Source: Galerina marginata (Eukaryota > Basidiomycota > Agaricomycetes > Agaricales > Galerinaceae). From it: a DNA stretch of 64,000 bases. The notes under the pieces are model-generated. The model did not search any database and was not told the origin of the DNA. It saw only the letters and a list, made by a program, of their open reading frames with translations. Positions 56,101 through 64,000 of this stretch are shown in pieces. The first letter of the stretch is position 1, and each line of letters opens with the position of its first letter. The stretch lies in NCBI GenBank assembly GCA_023014335.1, contig JAECYW010000014.1, forward strand, positions 1,674,001 to 1,738,000, read 5' to 3'. The position numbers and the translations under genes were made by a program.

Positions 56101-57788
56101 ATGGAATGCCTGTAATGATCCGCAATAATGATGCAACTGAATTGTGTATTACAAAAGGTCAAAAAGGTCATGTTGTTGGTTGGCAAGCTTCACAAGGCAT
56201 TGATAATAAACTTGTGCTAGATACTTTATTTGTTAAGTTGGATAAACCAGCTAAGAATATAAGACTTCAAGGTCTACCCAAAAATGTTATTCCTTTGAGT
56301 CGAACAAGTAAATCGGTTCTTTGTAAAGGTTTAAATCAGCCTTTAACTATAAATCGTTCACAAGTCTCTGTTCTTCCAAACTTTGCAATGACAGATTATT
56401 CATCACAAGGTAAAACAAGGCAATATAATGTTGTAAATTTGAATAGCTGTCGTAGTCATATGGCATATTATACAGCTATATCTCGAAGTGCATCGGCAGA
56501 AGGGACTATTATTCTTCAAGGTTTTGATCCATACAAAATTAAATGTGGTGCTTCAGGATATCTTCGTCAAGAGTTCCGTGAACTTGAATTGCTTGATGAA
56601 ATTACATTACTTAAGTATAATGAAAATCTTCCATCTGCAGTCAATGGCAAGTTGCGGAATATAATGATTAGACAATATAGAAAGCTGAAAGGTGCAGAAT
56701 ATTGTCCTAAATGTGTTGATAACTCAATCCGATGGTCAAAAGACAAGCCAATGGACAGTTTACCAGTTGTTACAGATACACCATGGACAATTGTCAATAA
56801 AAAAACAGTGGAATCAACACAAAAAAAAAATACTGTATTAGAGCACTTTCAACCTGCTCAAGGCTCAGTTGCATTAACAAACAATAAAAGATGCAATCCT
56901 AATGAAGAAGTTGAAGGTTCTCAGCCTAAAGCTAAAAGAAATAAAAAAGAAAATTCTGTAACTAAAATTTCAGACAAATTACTTGGACTTAAATGGGATT
57001 CAGTAAATCACAGCTGTGCATATGATTCTCTATTCACTATTTTATTTAATGTTTGGTCTCAGAACAAAATACAATGGTCTGATGTACTTGAAAGTCATGG
57101 AAACTATGCTCAAACACTTTTAGAGGGCTTTAAAAAAATTGACAATGAAGGAAATAACTTTCAGCAAGCCCGAAACACTGTAAGACATAAGTTACAAAGA
57201 GATGCATTACAGGTTTTCCCAAATGGTAATACTGGAACTGATATCCGAGATCTTTTGACCTATATGTTTCAGCAGTCAAATGAAGGAGACTGTGATCAGA
57301 TAGCAAGATGTTTGAGCTGCAATTACAATGCAATATTGAACTCAACCTCTAGAAGTCTGATATTTGTGACATCTTCACAGCATAAATCAACTAATCGTAT
57401 GTTTGAAAAATGGCAGTATAATAATGAGGATAACTGCTTGGACTGTAATAGCAAGATAATTAAGACTAGAACATTCAATATCAAACCAAATTTTGTGTGT
57501 TTTTCTCTTGAAGTAAATGTAAGCATCAGTAAAAAAATTAAAGTAATTATTGAAGGTAAAAGTGTAACTCACCTGCCATTAAGAGGTATTATATATAGTG
57601 GCGGTCATCATTTTACTGCAAGAGTAGTGTTGGGCAATGAAAATGTTTGGTATCATGATGGGATTGAAACTGGAATTCATTGTTATAAGGACAACAACTT
57701 GAATACATTTAGTGAGAAGTCACTGATGCATTGTAAAAATGGAAATAGCATTTCTAGGCAGGCGGTAGTCGCAATCTATGGTATATAA
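50166..57788 (+). CDS. Helitron C Rep/helicase with C-terminal USP-like peptidase, 2,540 aa, intact
   Basis: A nuclear protein is expected from family role: Rep nicks and joins DNA ends, and the helicase unwinds the strand. Order: SAP-like MLKDILTINQAKIIAKLHGI (~278), basic segment, CTVC..CRNC zinc site (~420-480), PQLFPSMMPWLFPYGYGG (~710), HUH TLHLHLLLW (~950), CRATTETKDGRS and CKARFPR, two-Tyr AYVTDYVTKPG (~1153), acidic linkers, Walker A GGMGGTGKSQ (~1662), Walker B FIDEVSM (~1738), MRQKTQ, MTDYSSQGKTR (~2075), then Cys box NHSCAYDSLF (~2281), CLSC and CLDC pairs, His box SGGHHFTARV (~2478) and WYHDGIETG. The last domain has the element order of ubiquitin-specific proteases (C19); assignment by motif only. 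Candidate spliced upstream exons extend the protein. Confidence 0.95.
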   Translation: MLAELISSELEAENSSIQFAIEFKVINDLNTSIFNYKMLNNIILNPLLSAYKSSKRIILTNYIQISNIRVSTSNFNGQTKIWLDFYLIASQVYITSHTVPIQVDILQLQFMQNQMRVHDYHNRLCNLYTNIPLGHINCPELFKISIMSQFIVEEGFNYFDDSLLSITFWYCSEHRVSNYINGRLPDHLILSNSINILPTWYDFTINIPRINYNHLVGGGEIKHLSFLDIKSYLLDQHINWPIDLNTNMQYIKHVSYEEAISFVDNKDMYVCRIPFEMLKDILTINQAKIIAKLHGIECVSRHSLSALIEVLSSHICTSNCASYCTIFEQKVIKPRAHQSRKTVVRRKANNKYYKFLGPSQKKIRQKKDTERRKKNQASMMKKSTNCIFPPRPLTKRLIHTIVKGFTAASDPKNLMEAGCTVCGQLKPLKHLISKDDSQVDFKVLCKTGVSRQERTTANDPIVDIQGPIIDLKCSKLCRNCLSYLKKKKVPPEALANGFWIGEVPDVLSNLTYVEKLLVSKVRHNRCIVKVASGRYKMRANAITFQNPIPKIYNVLPPPLEEVDEVLAFIFTGPCRPTKEDIQRTPLLVRRNYVAKALNWLKLNHIDYANIDISDENLKQYPESDCPVVIDYRESIINKDKEATSVHDNEDEDGVESGPCSFTVQGLTGEEFSTLSIEAIKARALEHLTSDGKILFIGHSNDPLSIFKNPQLFPSMMPWLFPYGYGGIGQDLMHGKHSSITQKRHFLMYHDKRFQTDPNFPLIAFNYEQIQQSATGSFLTAEKSYFEEVTKRLLNIDLTVLSDLSKRLSSGERVKPESDAEKDCYQLISDLDAIGGHVKGSLSAKKHMRNEIWSLISYIGAPSWFITLSPADNKHPICLYFADKNIEFKPDLHLPDEAYRLVASNPVAAARFFHFMCTNFIKHVLGVDTKHPGLYGTTEGYYGTVEQQGRLTLHLHLLLWIKGSLSPQEIRDRIMDKSSDFQRKMVEYLEAVHMGEPVDSTLAEVQALVKAKEKDANYCDPTKTMPQMPPPLCTACQGPTCSNCQNINTWWDYFKHTTNDILSRSNYHSCRATTETKDGRSLQKGCLNSKGECKARFPREVIEKTMVEPLTGALRIKKGEPWMNTFTPSLSYLMRCNTDVTSLLSGTAIKAIVAYVTDYVTKPGLTTYSIFDTVKQVFSRNSEMIGGSTNRQEVARSLMTKMVNALTSKLEIGSPMASLYLLGNPDHYTQHIFKQFYWRPYVREVQSVWKTDEAENLPEKVVLNKNLGRYIGLSKVQDYTFRPDIYRNVSLYEWIRCAEKVKRSRKAQLKFDDLQDRLDLNKYSDDDNDDLDELDLLGHVGGGNDESLSSDELNINGNNELTNDNPIPDKSNFLPEHPQFNTHQIVYKPDNPLVVPLFIGGSLPRRDQGDREYYCTTMLTLFKPWHTGYDLKNKNQTWDDAFNEYSFTQQQKKFMDNFNLRYECNDARDDYSAKLDKNPNKIFASWATDNDHSTFDNIDKNIETEEDENDTYHLLNDMEKSQEMDRIENVVKAAGWLNNSTDDKTELSANTFQPDQTITSSAWNTIVQTAKQLVLQKRSQNLPSNTGLADQLDQINSQDTDKVVVSDISYITKNFKAERKEKQQIIDRTVLKFSLNKEQERAFRIVANHASLHKTDPLKMYLGGMGGTGKSQVIKALISFFKKRKESHRIMILAPTGSAAALLNGSTYHSALGIQSDTIRYGNEHSTIAQVKARLDGVEYIFIDEVSMISCLDLYKISAQLAKIRNNTEAPFGGMNMIFAGDFAQLAPVLGSALYSGSVGTTVNAAMTENGQKTAVGKALWHQVTTVVILRENMRQKTQTPEDAKLRKALENMRYAACTDEDINFLRTRIAGNRKNQPNIASRLFRNVSIIVGLNTEKDRINELGCARFAKETGQELTHFYSVDTIGESVQPEVLRVLKRKGIKSVRKKQISLSHRLQTILWNIRHSLTEGVPGKLSLCYGMPVMIRNNDATELCITKGQKGHVVGWQASQGIDNKLVLDTLFVKLDKPAKNIRLQGLPKNVIPLSRTSKSVLCKGLNQPLTINRSQVSVLPNFAMTDYSSQGKTRQYNVVNLNSCRSHMAYYTAISRSASAEGTIILQGFDPYKIKCGASGYLRQEFRELELLDEITLLKYNENLPSAVNGKLRNIMIRQYRKLKGAEYCPKCVDNSIRWSKDKPMDSLPVVTDTPWTIVNKKTVESTQKKNTVLEHFQPAQGSVALTNNKRCNPNEEVEGSQPKAKRNKKENSVTKISDKLLGLKWDSVNHSCAYDSLFTILFNVWSQNKIQWSDVLESHGNYAQTLLEGFKKIDNEGNNFQQARNTVRHKLQRDALQVFPNGNTGTDIRDLLTYMFQQSNEGDCDQIARCLSCNYNAILNSTSRSLIFVTSSQHKSTNRMFEKWQYNNEDNCLDCNSKIIKTRTFNIKPNFVCFSLEVNVSISKKIKVIIEGKSVTHLPLRGIIYSGGHHFTARVVLGNENVWYHDGIETGIHCYKDNNLNTFSEKSLMHCKNGNSISRQAVVAIYGI

Positions 57789-58021
57789 TTGTTAATATTA
57801 ATATTAATTTTATCTTAGACTATCTTAGCAGTCAAATAAAATACAATTGCAGTTTGTTAAAATAGTGTCTCATATTAGAAAGATAGTAATTTAGCACACT
57901 GCAGTATTTTGACTGACTGATAAAATAGTCCGGCCTATGTGTGAACATATATTAACGAGTTAAAAAAAAAAAAAACGTAAGAACTCGTATTTGCCATGCG
58001 TAGCAATGGCTGCTTTGCAAG

Positions 58022-60475
58022 TTTGGCAGCTGCAGGCGCAACATTACTAGTCTCACTAGAAGATTCAAGCTCCTGGATGATAGTCATTAGTATGTTCTGT
58101 GATATTGAATGCTTCAGATGTATGGTTCTTACATTTCTTGAAGGTCTTTGATATTCTTGGCCAGGGTTGATAAGAGTATTGGGAGTAGTAAATTGACGAC
58201 CAATGTTTTTTATTGTGCTAACCACACTATGACCAGTTTTAAGGCCTATTAATAATTTTGTCAATTATTACATTAAATATAAGTTTATAACCTACGTTTT
58301 GATGAACGAACATTGGTATCACCTGCTACTGTATTGTCTGCAGCTGGGCGTTTTGCTTTATAATATAGTCAGAATATATTGAAATGTAAGTTTGGTGATA
58401 TACTTACACCCTGTTGATCGCTGGTAGTTCGACCGAATACCAAATGCACCATTTCGAACATGCTGAATTTCATTATCGAAATTCACATTATATTCAGAAG
58501 GTATAAACTTTGAGCGTTTACGTATATGCTCAAGCATTCGGATGATTTGTTCACGTCGGTAAACAATGTGTGCTGGTTCTTCTTGTTCAGCTTCAGCCTC
58601 CTCCTCATTTAACGCATCACATTGATCAAGATAGTCAAGATGAGATTGATCAAGTCCTTCAGCCACGGTCTTTCGTTGTCCTGATTCATCAATATAGCTA
58701 AGAGCATTCATAAATGCTCGACTATCAAGCTTTACATTTGATGGAAGCTGGTTTAGAATATATCGACTGAGATTGATTAGCTCTCGTCCCATGAATTCTA
58801 CATGGCTTTTTGGAGTCATCAGAACAGATCCATCAAGCGCCCAATTGGCTTCATTGGTATATTCCTGCTGAACCGGTGTTCTATATATAATGTTAATACT
58901 TTGTTTTATAAATTCTATTGCTAATCTTACCTGTAGGTTGTAAACTCCGGTCCTAGTGTAAGAAGTTGACCTTTTGGCATCGATGCCAAAGGAAGACTTT
59001 TAACACCTGCACCATGTAGACCAAACCGAGGTGGATAGCACACCACCATCATTCGGTAAGCATCAGGACTAGGTATAACACCCGGTGGAGCAATTGGCGG
59101 TGTACCACCATGTTTATCAATGCCACAAAACCCTGATACGGTGAAGGGTGTAAGAGATATATAGACTCCCAATCGAAGAAGATGAAATCTTCCATGTTCA
59201 TAATCCTTAGGAAGCTGTGAATGAGAAATCATTTCTGTATATGAAGCAACTGAATCTTGTTTGTCCTTGTGGCCTTTTATTGTTCCAAACGTTCCCATGC
59301 CCTGGAGACCTTTTTCTATAATAATTCATCAATTTTTGCATTGCAAGGATTAATCAATATTTAAACTTACTTGAACACTCTGCATGTGCAATTGCTTGAG
59401 CCAAATTCATCTGGCAAGCGCAAAATGCAATATTATGAGGACAGCCTATTCTTGGAACATTATTGAAAGTTGCATTTTCCTCTAAAATTGCAATATGACT
59501 ATCTGGTAAAAAATAATTCAACGTTCCCATTGCCAATTCAATGTTGTCCTAGTATACAAGTTAGTATTCACCTCAGTATCATGACATTAAATATTCAAAC
59601 CTTGACAACATCATGCCGAATTTCCGCGTTGGCTTTTCGTTCTTCGGCATATACTTTTCCATCAGCAGTTGGCCCAACCAAACCACGAGGATGCTGAAGA
59701 GTCATTGACATAGAGTAACATCTTGTACCCTTGACACCTTGTTGACCCATACGTTCAAATGCTGTTCCACCAACAAGATTTCCATTACTGTCGGGTGTTG
59801 GACGTTCACTACTCATTTCTTCTTTAGAACCAAGCACTTTCTTGCTTGTTACAGTTGATCTAGCAATCAAACCTTCAGGAAAAAGGCCAGGTCTGGATCT
59901 TAAACACTTATAGTTAAGATATGTCATTCGCAAAAATTAAAAGATTTAAACATACGCATCAAGCCTCCAAGCAATTGGCATGTCCTCATTTGGGTCTGAG
60001 ACACCGCGTTCTCGTGCATACAATATTCCACCATCTGGTATCTCAAAAAGCCCTAGAAATCTCTTCAGATTGTCATATTGTTAATGTTAAAATATGACTT
60101 ACCAAGACCGGGCATTGTGTTGTCAGGTCCAAGAGGGACGCTGAGTGAATCTTCAAATGCTAACATTGCTTGAGCTGCTTCTTGCGATGTATCATGTACA
60201 TATACGAATAGATGCTTCACAGCATCGTTCTTTTTAGCAAGTGGATGCTCATCCACTTCGTAGATATAAGGAAAACGTGCATCGCGTGCATGATGCGCAA
60301 GTAAACGGCCATTTGGAACTTGGAAGTCAACTTCAGGGCCATTTACATCCATTGTATCTTCTCGGTTCTCTGGATAAACCCCATCTGCAGACGTATTGTC
60401 AACAACGGTCGATCCGTTGCCGGACATGACGTGTACAAGTTGTGGGTCTAGGTGTGAGAAAAGCCACTGGAGCAA
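58022..60475 (-). pseudogene. Truncated second copy of the 36782-41857 gene
   Basis: Exons 1 to about 7 are nearly identical to copy 1, with all splice sites retained. The copy ends inside the exon with PAAAK, where Helitron C begins; reading on gives only AKQPLLRMANT and low-complexity phenylalanines. The C-terminal half of the protein is missing, so it is either a truncated gene or its other half lies elsewhere. Confidence 0.85.
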
Positions 60476-62705
60476 GGTTCACTAGGTTGTCTTGTCAGCA
60501 TTATGTATAAGGCTTGTGAATAAGGCCTAGCTTTACCTGATTGTAGATTGTAAAAGGTCAGCAGCAACCAAGAGGGAGGAAAGGGGAGAAAGCAAGGTTG
60601 AAATCAGATGAATAATCTCACAATCTTGGTTTACCCACGCTCAGGCATGGCAATATGGTTATTCAAACATTACTCTACAATTTTAATGCCCTTCAAATGC
60701 AGTGAAACCATTGACTTAAATACTCAGCATTACATTCAATACAATGATATAAGTATGAATCTACTGGTAATATAACTATCTAAGAAATGCAGCTCATGCA
60801 GTCGTCGTCGAGCTGCACAATCTCAACAAAGGTAAAAGGTGGGATGGAGATTGGGGTACTTGTGAAGACGGCATCGTGTCGGGGGTCAGCGATGAGCTAG
60901 TTGGGATGGCGAAGTGAGTGATTGCCCATCACTATCGACGTCGAACTTGGCGCTGATCAGAAGCGATGGCGGCAACGATGAGGTGCTGGTCGGTGGAGGT
61001 AACGTGCCTGGGATGGGTAGGCCTGGGGTCGATGGGTGAGTAGGGAGCAGGGGGATTGGAGTTGTGAAACGTGTCACATTCACGACGTACCTGGTGGGTC
61101 TCCCCTTGTACTGTCTCCCCTTCGCGCCATTCCACCCCCCAAACATCAGCCGTCAAGTTGAAGGAGGGCTCATGACGTGGCAGCGCGTCGGTCGCGGTTA
61201 TTCACGTCATTATAACCTAGGTGATAGATGTATATAAGTTAAAAAGAAAATAGGTGACGGTGTGGGGAGGGTGTAGGAACGTGGTATGGCTTACCAGGTA
61301 CCTCTCGGCCTCGACCCTACTCCCTTCAACACACCATTCGTTTCAAGCGCCTTGGCGTGGCAGTCACAATCCGGAGATGGTTGGGGGGGGCGTTCCGGCG
61401 TTCCGGCGTTCAGTAGACCTGCACAAGCAGTGCTGTGGTGGGTGTGTCGACGTGGCGCCAGCGGGTTGAGAGCGAACGGCGGTTGTAGGGAAGCCCGCGA
61501 AGGGCGGAGGTTGTTCAAACGGGTAACAGCTCGAATGGCTGCGGTCATTCGACGTCGGCGCTGGGGGATCAGTGAGCGTGTGGGGTGGGTGCAGGTACTT
61601 GGTAGGGCTTACCTTGCAGTTCTCGGCCCCTCCCTATAAACCGTCTTGTCTCTCAAACGCCGTGACGTGGTACTCACAAACACGGCGACGGTCGCGGTGG
61701 GGGTGCCCGCGTTCGTTCGAAAAGCACATGCCGTGCTGTGGCGGTTGGTGTCCACGTGGCGCCAGCGGGTCGAGAGAGAGTGGCGGTCGAACAAACGCAC
61801 ACGACGTGGCGATGACGGAGCAGACGGCGGTGTCGGTGGTTCAAGCGGGCGACAGTAGCTCCGAGAGCCGCGGTCGTTCTACATCAACGGTAGGCTTTCA
61901 GCGAAGGTGGGTGTAGGAGGTGTCTAGAGCTTACCTGGCACTTCCGGGACCCATCCCTATTTCATACAACACGTCCTTCAAGAGCGGTGACGTGGCAGTT
62001 ACGACCCGGAGGCGTTCGCTCGGCGAAGCAGGTAGTGCGGTGGCGGTTCGTGTGGACGTGGCCCCAGCGGGTCGAGGGCAAGCCCTGATGCAACGAGGGG
62101 GGGAGCTGGAGGGCGAATCGTCGGTCGAGCAGGACAACAACAAGGAGGAGTGGCTATGGTGGGTGGTCAGGGGCTGCGTTGGCTGGGTGAGGCTGTTGGA
62201 ACTTACCTGGCACTTCTAGGCCGCATCCCCACTCCTTACAATTTGCCCCCGGCCAGTCAAACGCCGTGACGTGGCCGTCTCGACACGGCGACGGTTGTGG
62301 ACGGTGGGTCGGCGTTCATTCGACGAAGCACATGCAGTGCTGTGGCGGTTGGTGTCGACGTAGCGCCAGCGGGTCGAGAGCGAGCGGAGGGCAAACGAAC
62401 GCCGGCGACGTGGCGATGGCGATGGGCGGAGTCAACGTGGCGCCGGCGGGTCGAAGGCGAGCCGTAAGGCGAATGGAGGTGGGGTAGAAGGCGGAACGTC
62501 GGTCGAGCAGCCGCGAGCTCGACAACGACAGGGAGGAAGGAAGGGGAGGGAGGAAGGAGGGATGGGAGGAGGTGGAGGTGGTGAAGGTGGGAGGTCAACC
62601 GTTGCATCAACGGTTGACGCATTGGGAAGATCGGCAAATGCCGATTTGGCCTAAGCCGCGCGTACGAATCAGTGAGCCGGCGGAACGGCCAAAATTCCGA
62701 GGGCT

Positions 62706-62806
62706 ATGACGCACGCCAAGATCAAAAACGACCTTAGTCGACCCTCTTTTGATCTCGGCGTGCGTCATAGAAGTCCTCGGGCCACGCTCGATCATGATCG
62801 AGCGTG
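62706..62806. repeat. 63-bp hairpin and 24-bp palindrome (copy 2)
   Basis: The hairpin 62706-62768 and palindrome 62783-62806 are equivalent to 44064-44126 and 44153-44176. The spacer between them is shortened here by loss of one repeated TCTCGGCGTGCGTCAT-like unit. Confidence 0.85.
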
Positions 62807-62820
62807 TGAGGCTGTGTGCA

Positions 62821-64000
62821 GTCCGTGCGCGCACCTCGGCGTCCCGGTATCCGATGTATTTGTCATCGGAATGACGTGGACGCATTCCATTTTGTTCCAT
62901 GACTTTCCTTCCCCTCCCTTCTCCCTCCGTACGACTATTGGACGCCGGGTGCGAAGTAACGCGAGGGGAGACCCTTTAGAGGGAGACCCACTAGGTGAGT
63001 ACCTTGTACGGTACTTCTTTTCATCACGCTGACTCACTCGCATCTCCAATGCGACTTCGTAGGTCCCGCAGCGCCTCTCGCGTTACACCATCGCCCTCAC
63101 AGCGGTGTTGGCCTGAGTTTCCACGCGGCGCCTTCGAGACTCAGACTCGAACGCGTCTGTCTTCCCCTCCCTTCAACATGCGCCATCCGGGAGGTGGGCC
63201 CCCTGGCGCCATTGCCCCTTGAATGTCTTCGCCACGAAGGCGACATTCGCTTTGCTTGTCACCACACCCGTCGGCCACCACCGTGGCGCTTCACCAAGCT
63301 TTCGAACGTCGCCCTCGTGCGACGTTCACCTTGCTCCGCATCTCGCCTTCGCCATTCCCCCGTACGCTCGTTGACGTTCGTCTCACCCGCACCCGCCCGG
63401 CCCCACCGTCGGCTTCGCGACTGCCTCTCGAACTCCCGGCCCCGCCTTGCCCGCCCTCCAGCCTGCGCCATCCAAGAGACCGGCTCTGTGGCCCCATTAC
63501 CCCGAGTCCTCCGCCCACCCCGCCTACTTACATTATCGGCATCACCCACACCTCCAGCTTGCCAGCCACCATTCGGAACCCGAACACCACCACGAACGAC
63601 ATATTCGCTGGCTGACGGCGATGTTCGCCTCGGCATCCGCACCCGCTCTCTCCACGCTGTCTGCCGTCAGCATCACCATCGCAGGGACCTCGCCGCGATG
63701 GCTTTCTCGATCATTCCATCCGCCAGCCGCCCCATCGAAACGCGAACATCACCATGAGATGTTCGCCTCACGTTGCATCTACTCCCGCTCACACATCCAT
63801 CCACCATTCGTGTCACCAACGCCCAGACCGCTTCACCAACGTCAGGACGTCGTGGTGACGTCCTGCCTTGCTTTTCATCTTGCCCCCACCTTGACCCCAT
63901 TCAAGGCTCCCTGCTCCGTTTGTCGGCGTCATCAACTGCCACCCTTTTCACCCCGCCAGCCGCCCAATCGAAACGCGAACATCACTACGAGATGTTCGGC
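62821..64000. other. GC-rich block, no credible gene
   Basis: Similarity to 44490-45500 is patchy (GCGAGGGGAGACCC near 62960; CGAAACGCGAACATC repeats near 63737 and 63970, about 236 bp apart). Open frames on both strands have arginine/proline/serine-rich products typical of GC-rich non-coding DNA. Confidence 0.5.

Larger units (their letters stand above)
49618..58021 (+). mobile_element. Helitron C (3' end defined, 5' end not found)
   Basis: The 3' terminus at 58021 reads CGTAAGAACTCGTATTTGCC, GCCAT..ATGGC hairpin, GGCTGCTTTGCAAG, followed by T. It belongs to the ACGAG end family. The gene is open throughout and is the only one of three copies without a visible lesion. The start coordinate is the first supported exon, not a mapped terminus. 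57789-57970 is 3' UTR. Confidence 0.85.
58022..62820. repeat. Segmental duplication, copy 2
   Basis: It is the partner of 39404-44193. The left edge coincides to the base with the Helitron C 3' terminus. The duplication includes the gene 5' half, the ~400-bp region upstream of it, the GC-rich ~300-bp units (cores at about 61446, 61749, 62050, 62353), the 63-bp hairpin and the 24-bp palindrome. Confidence 0.95.

Noticed and set aside
20696..58021. A giant ~37-kb Helitron from the TTACGAG end at 20696 to the 3' end at 58021
   Set aside because: The ends are of the same family, but the outer flanks are LINE on one side and a host gene on the other, so no empty site can be rebuilt, and Helitron B and host genes lie between.

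Overview
The window is fungal, most likely from a basidiomycete (Agaricomycetes). Host genes are AT-rich, cut into many short exons by ~50-nt introns with clean GT..AG ends. Several encode families I recognise as lineage-specific Agaricomycete repeats: an F-box/nucleotidyltransferase-like protein, an acidic nuclear protein and a 'WYPPE' protein. The genus call is inference. More than half the window is transposon-derived, and insertions are nested up to three deep.

Layout. 1-12125: non-autonomous Helitron-type elements (about 385-410 bp and about 860 bp forms), fold-back and palindromic repeats, a 165-bp tandem array split by a 4,069-bp element (6651-10719), and a hAT-type MITE. 12126-13397: reverse transcriptase part of a LINE. 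13398-18900: decayed Helitron A (minus), with a 585-bp element inserted in its gene. 19030-20695: a truncated tRNA-like sequence abutting the A-tail of a second LINE fragment that carries RNase H. 20696-23590: a Helitron 5' terminus, a ~408-bp fold-back element, a host gene and the 5' half of an F-box gene. 23591-32606: Helitron B, a 9,016-bp insertion that splits the F-box gene (3' half 32607-33469). 34147-48981: three multi-exon host genes around a GC-rich block with ~300-bp repeat units. 49618-58021: Helitron C, the most intact copy. 58022-64000: a second copy of the first half of the host gene at 36782-41857 plus its GC-rich upstream block; this copy begins at the base after Helitron C ends.

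The Helitron proteins (about 2,540-2,580 aa) join a SAP-like segment, CxxC zinc sites, an HUH/two-Tyr Rep nuclease and a Pif1-type helicase. At the C terminus they carry a cysteine peptidase-like domain with a Cys box, two CxxC pairs and a His box, which resembles ubiquitin-specific proteases. Terminal architecture is unusual but consistent: the 5' end starts TTAC with its own hairpin; the same ~10-nt sequence recurs inverted near the 3' end, followed by a GCCAT..ATGGC hairpin and a terminal CAAG; and every 3' end is followed by T. Three insertions have reconstructable empty sites and show no target duplication. Helitron C also shows three phase-1 exons upstream that encode a signal-peptide-like start and splice in frame to the giant exon.
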